From contig NZ_CALWFZ010000002.1 in assembly GCF_944377805.1 (NCBI RefSeq), positions 154,059 to 218,058 of the forward strand: a stretch of DNA of 64,000 nt, in the 5' to 3' direction. The translations under genes and the position numbers were made by a program. The DNA comes from an uncultured Mediterraneibacter sp. GTDB lineage: Bacteria > Bacillota > Clostridia > Lachnospirales > Lachnospiraceae. Shown here piece after piece: positions 27,075 through 35,338 of this stretch. The notes below the pieces were generated by a model that saw only the letters and a list, made by a program, of their open reading frames with translations, had not been told where the DNA came from and did not search any database. Within the stretch, counting starts at the first letter, position 1. Each line of letters starts with the position of its first letter.

Positions 27075-27932
27075 ATGAGTAATGTCGCTATCGTAACGGA
27101 CAGCAACAGTGGAATTACACAGAAACGGGGCAGAGAACTTGGGATTTTCGTGCTTCCGATGCCCTTCTTTATTGACGGCGAGTTATACTATGAGGATATT
27201 ACTTTAAGTCAGGAAGAATTCTACGGGAAACTGGGAGCTGATTCCGACATTTCTACTTCCCAGCCTTCTCCTGCGAGTGTGATGGAGCTGTGGGAGAACG
27301 TGTTAAAGGATTATGATGAAATCGTGTGCATTCCCATGTCAAGCGGGCTGAGCAGCACATGTTCCACAGCGATGTCCATAGCTGAGGAGTACAATGGAAG
27401 AGTCCAGGTTGTAAATAACCAGAGAATCTCTGTGACTCAGGAACAGTCAGTGTATGATGCCATGACGCTCAGGAGTAAGGGGGTGTCAGCGGCTCAGATC
27501 AGGGAAACTCTGGAAGAGGAAAAGATGATGGCAAGCATCTACATTACCGTGGATACGCTGAAATATCTTAAAAAGGGCGGAAGGGTAACCCCGGCCGCAG
27601 CTGCCATCGGCACAGTGCTTAACCTGAAACCTGTTCTTCAGATCCAGGGAGATAAGCTGGACGCTTTTGCTAAGGTGCGCGGTTGGAAGGCAGCAAAAAA
27701 GACAATGTTAAATGCGGTCGAGAAAGATCTAAGCGGGCGTTTCCGGGATGAGAAAGATAAGATGATGCTGGGAATGGCATACACCTGCTCAAAAGAAGAA
27801 GCAAAAGAGTGGAAGCGGGAGATTGCGGAACGTTTTCCTGGGTATGACATTATAGAAGCTCCTCTCTCCCTGAGCGTAGCCTGCCACATTGGTCCCAGGG
27901 CAATGGCAGTGACATGTATGAAGCGGGTGTGA
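27075..27932 (+). CDS. DegV family fatty-acid-binding protein
   Basis: A 285-residue DegV protein. It begins AIVTDSNSGI and has the conserved TSQPSPAS loop near residue 59 and MSSGLSSTCS near 92, the two segments that hold the fatty-acid carboxylate in this family. A C-terminal GPRAMAV-type motif is present. In other Firmicutes these are the FakB partners of the fatty-acid kinase FakA. No fakA is near. GGAG stands before the ATG. Confidence 0.88.
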   Translation: MSNVAIVTDSNSGITQKRGRELGIFVLPMPFFIDGELYYEDITLSQEEFYGKLGADSDISTSQPSPASVMELWENVLKDYDEIVCIPMSSGLSSTCSTAMSIAEEYNGRVQVVNNQRISVTQEQSVYDAMTLRSKGVSAAQIRETLEEEKMMASIYITVDTLKYLKKGGRVTPAAAAIGTVLNLKPVLQIQGDKLDAFAKVRGWKAAKKTMLNAVEKDLSGRFRDEKDKMMLGMAYTCSKEEAKEWKREIAERFPGYDIIEAPLSLSVACHIGPRAMAVTCMKRV

Positions 27933-27943
27933 TATGTTTAATC

Positions 27944-29281
27944 TCACCCGATTCCCCCGTAGAAGATTCCCAGTATATAGACGAGCAGAGCTACGCCGCA
28001 GAAGATATATTTTGTCATGGGTTTGAACCATCGTCCGAGGGTGCGGACACGTCCGAGCTGAACAGCGTTTCTCGCGAAAGTGTCTCCGCACACCCAGAAC
28101 ATAGTGATGCCGGCGAGCAGCGCCCCGAGAGGAATGACATAGATGGATATGCTGTCCATCCAGGGACTTAAAATATCGCCCTCCACGAACAGGCCCGCAG
28201 CAGCAGTTACTGTTCCGACCAGAAGCAGGGAGGCCCTTCTGGACCAGCCGAAATTGGACTGGAGCGCTTCCACCGGGCTTTCCAGAAGATTGACAAGAGA
28301 GGTGGCTCCGGCAAACAGTACGGCAAGGAAGAAAATGAAAGCAAATACCTGTCCGAAAGGTATGCTTCTGACTACAGCCGGTATTGTGATAAAGAGCAGA
28401 CCCGGGCCGGAGTTCGGCTCCATACCGTAAGCAAAGACAGCAGGAATGATGACAAGACCGGACAGCAGGGCAGCCATTGTGTCGAAGAACGCCACATATT
28501 TGGCGCTGCTGACAACGTCCACATCAGACTTAAGATAGCTGCCGTACACGACAGTGCCGCTTCCGGCAACAGACAGGGAGAAAAAGGCCTGTCCCATAGC
28601 ATATACCCAGGTTTGTGGATTGGCCATTGCGGACCAGTCCGGTTTGAACATGTAAGCGTATCCGTCGAAGGCGCCGTCAAGGAATGCGACGCGCACAGCG
28701 AGAAAGAGGAAGAGAACATAAAACGCGGGCATCATGAATTTGTTGATGTTCTCGATTCCCCGGGAGATTCCAAAAGACATACAGATCAATACAAGAACCA
28801 GACCTGACAGATGCCAGGGAATACTTCCGAAATCACGGGCCAGCGCAGAAAATGCCTCTGCCGGTTCTGCGGTGGATACGATGTTTCCGGTAACAGAATC
28901 TGCGAGATATTTTAAGATCCATCCGATGATAACACTGTAGCCGATGGCGATACCAAGGGAGCCAATCACCGGGATCAGCCCGATAAAGCGGCCCAGACGG
29001 GAGTTTTTCATCTCAGAGGCTTTTTTGAATGCTCCGAGAGGACCGGAATGCATGGCGCGCCCGAAAGCCATTTCTCCGATCACGCCGGAGAATCCGATCA
29101 GCACGACAAATATAATGTAAGGAATCAGAAACGCGGAACCGCCGAACTCGCCGATCCGATAGGGAAACATCCATATATTGGCCATGCCGACGGCGCTTCC
29201 GATACAGGAAACTACGAAGCCCTATTTGCTTCTGAATTTGTCTTTGTTGTCAGGAATGTTAGCAGTAGTTTTTGGTGACAT
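27944..29281 (-). pseudogene. Sodium:neurotransmitter-symporter-family transporter with an amber stop
   Basis: The full frame would be 445 residues from ATG 29281 to the stop at 27944, with about eleven membrane segments and NSS landmarks (NIWMFPY, GxxFLIPY, the GISRGIEN loop). Codon 20, in FRSK-stop-GFVVSCIGSAVG, is TAG at 29222-29224, where relatives have Trp (TGG). An internal ATG at 29185 opens a 413-residue frame. That product would lose half of membrane segment 1, including the GSAVG sodium-site residues, and has only a weak binding site. The rest is intact, so the damage is recent, or it is a sequencing error or an amber read-through case. Confidence 0.8.
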
Positions 29282-29368
29282 TGTTTGAACTCTCTTTCCT
29301 TTTTATTTTGCAGCAATAACAGTATATCATGTTTTGCGCCATGTGATAATAAAAATATTTAAAAACAG

Positions 29369-29397
29369 TTGACAATACCCGATTGATGTGATAGATT
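29369..29397 (+). promoter_or_regulatory. Sigma-A promoter of the infC operon
   Basis: TTGACA (29369-29374), 17 bp, TAGATT (29392-29397), directly before the L20 leader. Confidence 0.75.
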
Positions 29398-29399
29398 AA

Positions 29400-29555
29400 A
29401 CCTTGCGTTAAGCAAAAAACAAAGTAGAGTATCCACTCTCACCATAGCACAATCGGGTGACTATTGGTCTGATATTGAGGTAGGAACTTCCGGGGCGTAT
29501 GCCGGAATGGTTTTATTGATTGTCGGGTGGATATGATATTCACTCGTTTTTTTGT
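29400..29555 (+). ncRNA. L20 leader: autoregulatory mRNA element with terminator
   Basis: The leader contains the block AAAGTAGAGTATCC followed by ACTCTCACC (29421-29444), typical of the Firmicute L20 leader. It ends in a terminator stem CGGGTG (29524-29529)/CACTCG (29541-29546) with seven Ts. In known cases ribosomal protein L20 binds a pseudoknot that mimics its 23S site and favours termination, so the operon is shut when L20 is in excess. rplT is the third gene here, as the model needs. The assignment is by motif memory, not by covariance search. Confidence 0.82.
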
Positions 29556-29605
29556 GTTTTCGCATAGGAAACCTGAAGGAATTCATGTGACGGAGGTATA
29601 CGACA

Positions 29606-30112
29606 ATTAGCGATTTAATGATTAACGAGCAGATCAGAGACAGAGAGGTAAGACTGGTCAGCGAGGATGGGGAACAGTTAGGCATCATGTCAGCCCGCGA
29701 GGCTATGAAAATCGCACAGGAAGCAGAGCTTGACCTGGTAAAGATTGCGCCAATGGCAAAACCGCCGGTCTGCAAGATTATTGACTATGGGAAATATAAG
29801 TATGAGCAGGCGAGGAAGGAAAAAGAGGCGAGAAAGAAACAGAAAACCGTAGAAATCAAAGAGGTTCGTCTTTCTCCCAACATTGACACCAATGACCTGA
29901 ATACAAAGATAAACAATGCGAAGAAGTTTATCTCTAAAGGCAATAAAGTCAAGGTAACCCTTCGTTTTCGCGGCCGAGAGATGGCGCATGTTCAGCAGAG
30001 CAGGCACATTCTTGATGATTTCGCAGAGACTCTTGCCGACATTGCGGTGGTTGAGAAACCGGCCAAGATGGAAGGAAGAGCTATGAGCATGGTTTTAACT
30101 GAAAAACGTTAA
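29606..30112 (+). CDS. infC: Translation initiation factor IF-3, AUU start
   Basis: A 168-residue factor that keeps 30S free and checks initiator pairing. The N-domain ([13 protein letters not shown]) and the C-domain with the [13 protein letters not shown] signature near residue 116 are visible. The ATG at 29618 is 21 bases from GGAGG (29592-29596), which is too far. ATT 29606 has a 9-base spacing and adds ISDL, which relatives share. AUU is the classical infC start that lets IF-3 discriminate against its own mRNA. Confidence 0.93.
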   Translation: MSDLMINEQIRDREVRLVSEDGEQLGIMSAREAMKIAQEAELDLVKIAPMAKPPVCKIIDYGKYKYEQARKEKEARKKQKTVEIKEVRLSPNIDTNDLNTKINNAKKFISKGNKVKVTLRFRGREMAHVQQSRHILDDFAETLADIAVVEKPAKMEGRAMSMVLTEKR

Positions 30113-30171
30113 AAAGATATGTCCGGGATGAATATCCGGTAAGGCAGCACACAATAAAGGAGGAAATTATC

Positions 30172-30369
30172 ATGCCAAAAATCAAAACAAATAGAGCGGC
30201 GGCAAAGCGCTTCAAAAAAACAGGTACAGGAAAGCTGAAAAGAAACAAAGCTTATAAGAGCCATATCTTAACAAAGAAGTCGACAAAGAGAAAGAGAAAT
30301 CTCAGACAGTCAACAATTACAGATGCAACGAATGTAAAGAACATGAAAAAGGTATTGCCTTATCTGTAA
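30172..30369 (+). CDS. rpmI: 50S ribosomal protein L35
   Basis: 65 residues, very basic, beginning [16 protein letters not shown] with the conserved [16 protein letters not shown] stretch. It lies between infC and rplT as in most bacteria. AAAGGAGG precedes the ATG. Confidence 0.97.
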   Translation: MPKIKTNRAAAKRFKKTGTGKLKRNKAYKSHILTKKSTKRKRNLRQSTITDATNVKNMKKVLPYL

Positions 30370-30466
30370 AATGCAGTTCGGACGCGGCAACCTCAGGGCA
30401 GTGACCCGGGGAGCAGTGCGGCCAGACGGTAAAAACAGTGGTTTGTATTAATAGGAGGATTAAGAA

Positions 30467-30823
30467 ATGGCAAGAATCAAAGGCGGAATGAACGCTAAGA
30501 AGAAACATAATAGAACATTAAAACTGGCAAAGGGATACAGAGGAGCACGTTCTAAACAGTACAGAGTTGCAAAACAGTCTGTTATGAGAGCGCTTACAAC
30601 TGCTTACGCCGGCAGAAAGCAGCGCAAACGTCAGATGAGACAGCTCTGGATCGCCCGTATCAACGCAGCTGCGAGAATGAACGGTCTGTCATACAGCAAG
30701 TTTATGCACGGCCTGAAGCTTGCGAATGTTGATATGAACAGAAAGATGCTGGCTGACCTTGCTGTTAATGATAAAGAAGGTTTCGCAACACTTGCTGCTA
30801 TTGCAAAAGAGAAAGTTGCGTAG
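30467..30823 (+). CDS. rplT: 50S ribosomal protein L20
   Basis: 118 residues with the long basic N-terminal helix ([13 protein letters not shown], then [17 protein letters not shown]) and the globular end that binds 23S rRNA domain II and, by family knowledge, the L20 leader upstream of infC. A 97-nt spacer from rpmI holds no recognisable gene or terminator. Confidence 0.98.
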   Translation: MARIKGGMNAKKKHNRTLKLAKGYRGARSKQYRVAKQSVMRALTTAYAGRKQRKRQMRQLWIARINAAARMNGLSYSKFMHGLKLANVDMNRKMLADLAVNDKEGFATLAAIAKEKVA

Positions 30824-30837
30824 TAAAATAGAGACAG

Positions 30838-30875
30838 AAGCCCGGTCCCATTTGGGATTCGGGTTTTTTCTTTTT
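30838..30875 (+). terminator. Terminator of infC-rpmI-rplT
   Basis: AAGCCCGGTCCC (30839-30850) pairs with GGGATTCGGG and the following T-run (30854-30869). Confidence 0.88.
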
Positions 30876-30953
30876 CAGGATGATCCAGGTAAGTGCTGGG
30901 GAGAATAACAGTGGCGGGAATTGTATCCGCCTCAGACGGGGAGTGATACAGCT

Positions 30954-31973
30954 ATGAGAAATCATGAAGTTACGAAAATGCAGCCTCTGCTGGGAGGAGA
31001 CGGAAAGATCTCAGAACCCGGCTGGGCGAGAGGCCAGGTGTGGGAATATGACAGGAGCAAGATACAGTCTTCTGCGCTTCGGATCAAAGAGAGGGATCAC
31101 TACCTGGTGATGAATGAAGAGTACGGCGCGGCTTTTACAGTATCTGACAACGGGTATGTCGGGGCCGGATCTGTCTCTCTTTTTCATTTCAGGGAGAGAT
31201 GGGAATATGTGGAGACCGTGTTCATTCCGTTCCCGATGGGAAAACTGAAGATGCCGTCCACTTCCAACGGGGGAGATGTGGTATATCGGGATAAAAGACT
31301 CAGACTGGAATTTCGTTCTGATGTGGAGCGCCGTATGATCTCGTGTGATTTTAAAGATTTCCATGAGGGAAAACCGTTCTACTGTGAGATTACGCTGGAG
31401 CAGCCTGAGACAGATACCATATGCTCTGCCATACCAGGTGAGGGAAAGAAGACTTTTGGATACAGTCAGAAGATAAACTGCATGCCGGCGGAGGGCTATA
31501 TGTCTTTTGACGGAAAGACATACTGGTTTAACCCGGAAGAAGATTATGGCACGCTCAACTGGTGCCGCGGAGTCTGGCCTTATGACAATACATTGTACTG
31601 GAGTTCCGGAAACGGCAAGGTGGGAGGAAAACCTTTTGGATTCAATATTGGTTACGGCTTTGGGAACACCTCGGCGGCTACGGAAAACATTCTGTTTTAT
31701 GATGGAAAAGGGCATAAGCTGGACGATGTGATGTTTCATATACCAGAGCATGACGATGGAAAGCCCTGGGTGTTTGCTTCCAGCGACGGGCGGTTTGAGA
31801 TGGAGTTTTACCCGGTGCTCGATCGGAACTCGGTTTTTTCGGCATTTCTCGCCTCATTTGAGCGGCGCCGGGCGTTTGGGAAAATGAGTGGAAAAGCTCT
31901 GCTGGATGACGGAAGGTTCATAGAGCTGAAGGACTTTATGTGCTTTGCGGAAAAGGTACACAATCGGTATTGA
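30954..31973 (+). CDS. DUF2804 domain protein
   Basis: A 339-residue cytoplasmic protein without signal peptide or membrane segment. It starts near MRNHEVTKMQPLL and carries the family's aromatic-rich beta repeats: SLFHFRERWEYVE near 75, GYSQKINCMPA near 165, the DYGTLNWCRGVWPY block near 200 and GFNIGYGFGN near 230. This matches DUF2804, of unknown function. The ATG at 30954 has GGGGAG ten bases upstream, unlike the earlier in-frame TTG. It is about 100 bp upstream of trpB2. Confidence 0.75.
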   Translation: MRNHEVTKMQPLLGGDGKISEPGWARGQVWEYDRSKIQSSALRIKERDHYLVMNEEYGAAFTVSDNGYVGAGSVSLFHFRERWEYVETVFIPFPMGKLKMPSTSNGGDVVYRDKRLRLEFRSDVERRMISCDFKDFHEGKPFYCEITLEQPETDTICSAIPGEGKKTFGYSQKINCMPAEGYMSFDGKTYWFNPEEDYGTLNWCRGVWPYDNTLYWSSGNGKVGGKPFGFNIGYGFGNTSAATENILFYDGKGHKLDDVMFHIPEHDDGKPWVFASSDGRFEMEFYPVLDRNSVFSAFLASFERRRAFGKMSGKALLDDGRFIELKDFMCFAEKVHNRY

Positions 31974-32072
31974 CATCCGCGTTGTAACGTGATAAAGTTT
32001 TGCCCAGCAATATTTCCGTTGCGTGGGATGAGGATTTTTCATTGCCGTGAGCGGCTGAGAGGAGAAAGAAAG

Positions 32073-33458
32073 ATGAGTGAAAACAAAATTCCTTACAAGA
32101 TCTATCTCGAGGAGAGTGAGATGCCCAAAGAATGGTACAATGTCCGCGCTGATATGAAAAACAAACCGGCGCCGCTTCTGAATCCGGGTACATTAAAGCC
32201 AATGACAGAAGAAGAGCTGGGCGCTGTATTCTGTGAGGAACTGGTAAAGCAGGAACTGGACAATGACAACCGCTATATCGAAATCCCGAAGAAGATACGT
32301 GATTTTTATAAGATGTACCGTCCGTCGCCGCTTGTAAGGGCATACTGTCTTGAGGAAAAGCTTCAGACGCCGGCTAAGATCTATTACAAGTTTGAGGGTA
32401 ATAATACATCGGGCAGTCATAAGCTGAACTCAGCGATTGCCCAGGCATACTACGCGCAGGAGCAGGGGCTGAAGGGAGTGACGACCGAGACCGGCGCGGG
32501 GCAGTGGGGAACCGCCCTGTCTATGGCGTGCGCCTACCTTGACCTCGACTGTAAGGTTTTTATGGTAAAGTGTTCCTATGAGCAGAAACCGTTTCGCCGC
32601 GAAGTGATGAGAACGTACGGTGCAAGTGTGACGCCATCCCCTTCTGATACGACAGAGATCGGAAGAAAGATTCTTGCGGAGCACCCGGGAACAACGGGCA
32701 GTCTGGGATGTGCAATCTCTGAAGCGGTTGAGGTTGCAACTCACACAGAAGGATACCGGTATGTTCTCGGCAGTGTGCTCAACCAGGTTCTTCTCCACCA
32801 GTCTGTGATCGGTGTGGAGGCAAAGGCTGCTATGGATAAATACGGTATTAAACCGGATATTATCATCGGGTGTGCCGGCGGCGGCTCGAATCTGGGCGGA
32901 CTGATCTCTCCGTTTATGGGAGAGAAGCTCAGAGGAGAAGCAGATTACCAGTTTATCGCTGTTGAGCCCGCATCCTGCCCGAGTCTGACAAGAGGTGTTT
33001 ACGCTTATGATTTCTGTGATACAGGTATGGTATGCCCTCTGGCTAAAATGTACACGCTGGGCAGCGGCTTTATCCCTTCCGCGAACCATGCGGGAGGACT
33101 CCGGTATCACGGTATGAGTTCCGTGCTGTCTCAGCTTTATCATGACGGGTATATGGAAGCGCGCTCGGTAGAGCAGACGGCAGTGTTTGAGGCGGCGGAG
33201 CAGTTCGCCCGCGTCGAAGGTATTCTGCCGGCGCCGGAGAGCAGCCACGCCATCAGAGCAGCTATTGATGAGGCTCTCAAATGCAAAGAGACGGGCGAAG
33301 AAAAGACGATTCTTTTCGGACTTACGGGTACGGGATATTTCGATATGGTTGCATATGAGAAGTATAATAATGGCGAGATGTCAGACTATATCCCGACCGA
33401 TGAAGATCTGCAGGTCGGTTTTGACGGAATACCGAAATTCCCGGGAAATATGGAATAG
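32073..33458 (+). CDS. trpB2: Tryptophan synthase beta chain, TrpB2 type
   Basis: A 461-residue PLP enzyme joining indole and serine to tryptophan. The PLP Lys is K117 in NNTSGSHKLNSA. ETGAGQWG near residue 140 and the phosphate cradle CAGGGSNLGG near 265 are present. The longer N-terminus and the standalone position (no trpA) mark the TrpB2 branch, which may salvage free indole. AGGAG precedes the ATG; the frame open upstream to 31989 lacks any binding site. No tryptophan-sensing leader was recognised upstream. Confidence 0.92.
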   Translation: MSENKIPYKIYLEESEMPKEWYNVRADMKNKPAPLLNPGTLKPMTEEELGAVFCEELVKQELDNDNRYIEIPKKIRDFYKMYRPSPLVRAYCLEEKLQTPAKIYYKFEGNNTSGSHKLNSAIAQAYYAQEQGLKGVTTETGAGQWGTALSMACAYLDLDCKVFMVKCSYEQKPFRREVMRTYGASVTPSPSDTTEIGRKILAEHPGTTGSLGCAISEAVEVATHTEGYRYVLGSVLNQVLLHQSVIGVEAKAAMDKYGIKPDIIIGCAGGGSNLGGLISPFMGEKLRGEADYQFIAVEPASCPSLTRGVYAYDFCDTGMVCPLAKMYTLGSGFIPSANHAGGLRYHGMSSVLSQLYHDGYMEARSVEQTAVFEAAEQFARVEGILPAPESSHAIRAAIDEALKCKETGEEKTILFGLTGTGYFDMVAYEKYNNGEMSDYIPTDEDLQVGFDGIPKFPGNME

Positions 33459-33487
33459 TGAAATTATCAAAATTGTAGAAAAAACTG

Positions 33488-33516
33488 TTGACATTTTCTG
33501 TATGCCATAGTATTAT
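33488..33516 (+). promoter_or_regulatory. Promoter of tRNA-Leu(AAG)
   Basis: TTGACA (33488-33493), 17 bp, TATTAT (33511-33516). Strong consensus; transcription would begin near 33523, about 45 nt before the tRNA. Confidence 0.85.
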
Positions 33517-33568
33517 ATCACTTGTGGTCAGCACCAAGAAGGTGTAAAGATCACATCTAATATGGAAT

Positions 33569-33652
33569 GCGGAAGTGTCGGAACTGGCAGACGAGCAAGA
33601 CTAAGGATCTTGTGATAGCAATATCGTGTGGGTTCAAGTCCCATCTTCCGCA
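33569..33652 (+). tRNA. tRNA-Leu, anticodon AAG (A34)
   Basis: An 84-nt class II tRNA. The acceptor GCGGAAG pairs fully with CTTCCGC, discriminator A at 33652. Stem CAAGA/TCTTG encloses loop CTAAGGA, so the anticodon is AAG (33603-33605) with U33 and purine 37 in place. The variable arm stem is GATA/TATC. The wobble base is encoded as A, whereas most bacteria use GAG for this box. A34 would need deamination to inosine to read CUU, CUC and CUA. CCA is not encoded. Confidence 0.95.
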
Positions 33653-33661
33653 CGCGAGAGG

Positions 33662-33692
33662 AAAGGCCTTGAATATTCAAGGCTTTTCTGTT
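33662..33692 (+). terminator. Terminator of tRNA-Leu(AAG)
   Basis: The perfect palindrome GCCTTGAATATTCAAGGC with flanking AAAG/CTTTT, followed by TTTTCTGTTTT. Confidence 0.88.
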
Positions 33693-33725
33693 TTATAAAT
33701 AAAATTATTCTGGGGTATGATAAGT

Positions 33726-34448
33726 ATGAAAAAGAGAATTCTGATGTTGTTAGCCGTGGCTGCGATATGCTTTGTTTCCGGATGCAGTGAAGAGAAAAAG
33801 GCGGGAGAGTCTACTACAGATGAGGTGGATCAGTTCGCGAGTTCGGTGCAGAACTCCGGGGGCGAAGGGATCCTCCTGCCAAGTGAATCAGTGACAAAAG
33901 TTCTTTCTGACACATGGGTTGTCTCTGGCAGTGATGAGATTTATGTGTTTGAGGAGGACGGAACAGGGGCGAAAGACGGGGGCTCGTTCACATTTGAATG
34001 CGGATTTGACGATGAAAAAAATATCACTCTGAAAATCGTAATGGACGATACAAAAGAGGAAAGTCTCTATGCTATCTCCTCCGATGATACGGGATATGGC
34101 ATCGACCTTACATCTCTGGATGAGGGAGAGAACTTAAAACTCCTTCCGGAGAATCTGGAATTTATGGAAAACAGTGATGAGCGGGTACAAGGACTGCTCG
34201 GTACATGGTCCGACGGGAGCGGCAATCAGTATACTTTTGAAGAGGACGGGAAAGTGACGATTGAGAGTTCTGACAGTGAAACGGAAGGAACCTTTAACGC
34301 TGTGGCAGATGAAAACGGGAATCTGTTCTTCAGGCTCAGGGTTGAGGGGGGATCGCTTGAGTTTGAATATAAACTGAGCGAGGACGGAAACAGTGTAGAC
34401 CTTGTAAGTCCCGGCACAGATACGATTCATACATGGACAAAAGAATAA
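33726..34448 (+). CDS. Lipoprotein with two related beta-sheet repeats
   Basis: A 240-residue exported lipoprotein. It has a basic start, a hydrophobic core and lipobox VSGC with the lipidated Cys near residue 20. After an acidic linker come two related domains, each opening L-x-G/D-TW followed by an Y-x-FEEDG strand (residues about 57-125 and 155-240). This resembles small calycin-like repeats seen in gut Firmicute lipoproteins, but I cannot name the family. ATG 33726 is preferred to ATG 33717 for spacing from GGGG. It is isolated between tRNA and regulators. Confidence 0.6.
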   Translation: MKKRILMLLAVAAICFVSGCSEEKKAGESTTDEVDQFASSVQNSGGEGILLPSESVTKVLSDTWVVSGSDEIYVFEEDGTGAKDGGSFTFECGFDDEKNITLKIVMDDTKEESLYAISSDDTGYGIDLTSLDEGENLKLLPENLEFMENSDERVQGLLGTWSDGSGNQYTFEEDGKVTIESSDSETEGTFNAVADENGNLFFRLRVEGGSLEFEYKLSEDGNSVDLVSPGTDTIHTWTKE

Positions 34449-34458
34449 TAAACTTCAG

Positions 34459-34479
34459 GAGGCTCCGGGCGGGAGCCTC
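34459..34479. terminator. Hairpin between convergent lipoprotein and XRE genes
   Basis: GAGGCTCC and GGAGCCTC with a short GGGC-type loop. No clear T-run on either strand, so the terminator call is tentative. Confidence 0.45.
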
Positions 34480-34480
34480 T

Positions 34481-34702
34481 TCAGATCTCATCTCTGCCCG
34501 TCAGTTCATCCAGTGATATTCTGAAATAGTCTGCGATCCGTATCAGGCTGTATATATCGGGCAGAGTGATTCCGCGCTCATAGGCAGAAATAGTCTGCCT
34601 GCTGATGTTCAGTTCATCAGCGAGCGCGTTCTGCTTCATATCTTTTTGCATTCGCAGATTGCGAATATTTTCCCCGATAATGTTTTCGATGCGCCTTTTC
34701 AT
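34481..34702 (-). CDS. XRE-family HTH regulator, short form
   Basis: A 73-residue protein consisting almost only of a Cro/C1 helix-turn-helix (LRMQKDMKQNALADELNIS, then RQTISAYERG, then PDIYSLIRIADYF). The recognition helix is SRQTISAYE. ATG 34702 has AGGGA at good spacing; ATG 34717 upstream does not. No ligand domain is present. Divergent from the second XRE gene at 34870, sharing a 167-bp regulatory gap. Confidence 0.85.
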   Translation of the reverse strand: MKRRIENIIGENIRNLRMQKDMKQNALADELNISRQTISAYERGITLPDIYSLIRIADYFRISLDELTGRDEI

Positions 34703-34768
34703 ATTTATCCCTGCCATGATCGCGTATTTTGTCTTATTTTATCATTGTTTGGTATATTCAGGCGACGA

Positions 34769-34810
34769 ATATCCTAAATATGAGTGCAACGATACATTGC
34801 ATTTGGATAT
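34769..34810. promoter_or_regulatory. Nested dyads between divergent XRE genes
   Basis: ATATCC (34769-34774) with GGATAT (34805-34810), and inside them TGCAA (34785-34789) with TTGCA (34797-34801). A plausible operator for one or both XRE proteins. The arms are not exactly concentric, so this is uncertain. Confidence 0.35.
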
Positions 34811-34869
34811 ATCTTCCTGTTTTATCAGCTAAAATAAGGGTAAAATACAAAAGGGTGTGAGGACATACA

Positions 34870-35217
34870 TTGGATAACCGGATCAAAGAGCTGCGAAACG
34901 AAAAAGGGCTTAGACAGGAAGATCTGGCAGGAATCATTAATGTTTCCCAACAGACGATCAGCCGCATTGAAAATGGTGAGAATTCGCTGCCGGCAGATAT
35001 ATTAATTGCTCTGTCAAAGTTTTTCCATGTATCAGCTGATTACATATTAAAACTGTCAGATAGCAGAATGACGAGAGAATATCAGATTGAAGCTGAGAAA
35101 AGACTTGAGAAACGAATAGATTTTTACCGTGTATATGAACGTCTGAGTCGAACGAACCAGGAATTCATCGATTTGATCATGCTTCGCCTGGAAGAATGTC
35201 AGAAAGAAAATAGATAA
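34870..35217 (+). CDS. XRE-family HTH regulator with helical tail
   Basis: 115 residues: an N-terminal HTH (IKELRNEKGLRQEDLAGIIN, then SQQTISRIENG) and a C-terminal charged helical region (about 65-115) that could drive dimerisation. TTG start with GAGG nine bases upstream. No ligand-binding domain recognised. A short AT-rich stem (35226-35263) ending in a T-run may terminate it. Confidence 0.83.
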   Translation: MDNRIKELRNEKGLRQEDLAGIINVSQQTISRIENGENSLPADILIALSKFFHVSADYILKLSDSRMTREYQIEAEKRLEKRIDFYRVYERLSRTNQEFIDLIMLRLEECQKENR

Positions 35218-35338
35218 AAAACGTAGAAAAGAAAGAATCTTATGTGGATTTTTTCTTTTTTTGTATATTATATGATATAATTACAGTAATTTATTTTTGA
35301 CGGTTTAAAATATCAGAAAATAAGGCGGAGGAAGGACT

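Noticed and set aside
29185-29185. Internal ATG as the true start of the symporter
   Set aside because: It has a weak binding site and would remove family-conserved sodium-site residues that are still encoded upstream, beyond the TAG codon.
30370-30466. Regulatory RNA in the rpmI-rplT spacer
   Set aside because: 97 nt with some GC-rich pairing but no structure I could recognise or a terminator.
31989-32072. Longer N-terminus for TrpB2
   Set aside because: No ribosome binding site; AGGAG directly precedes ATG 32073.
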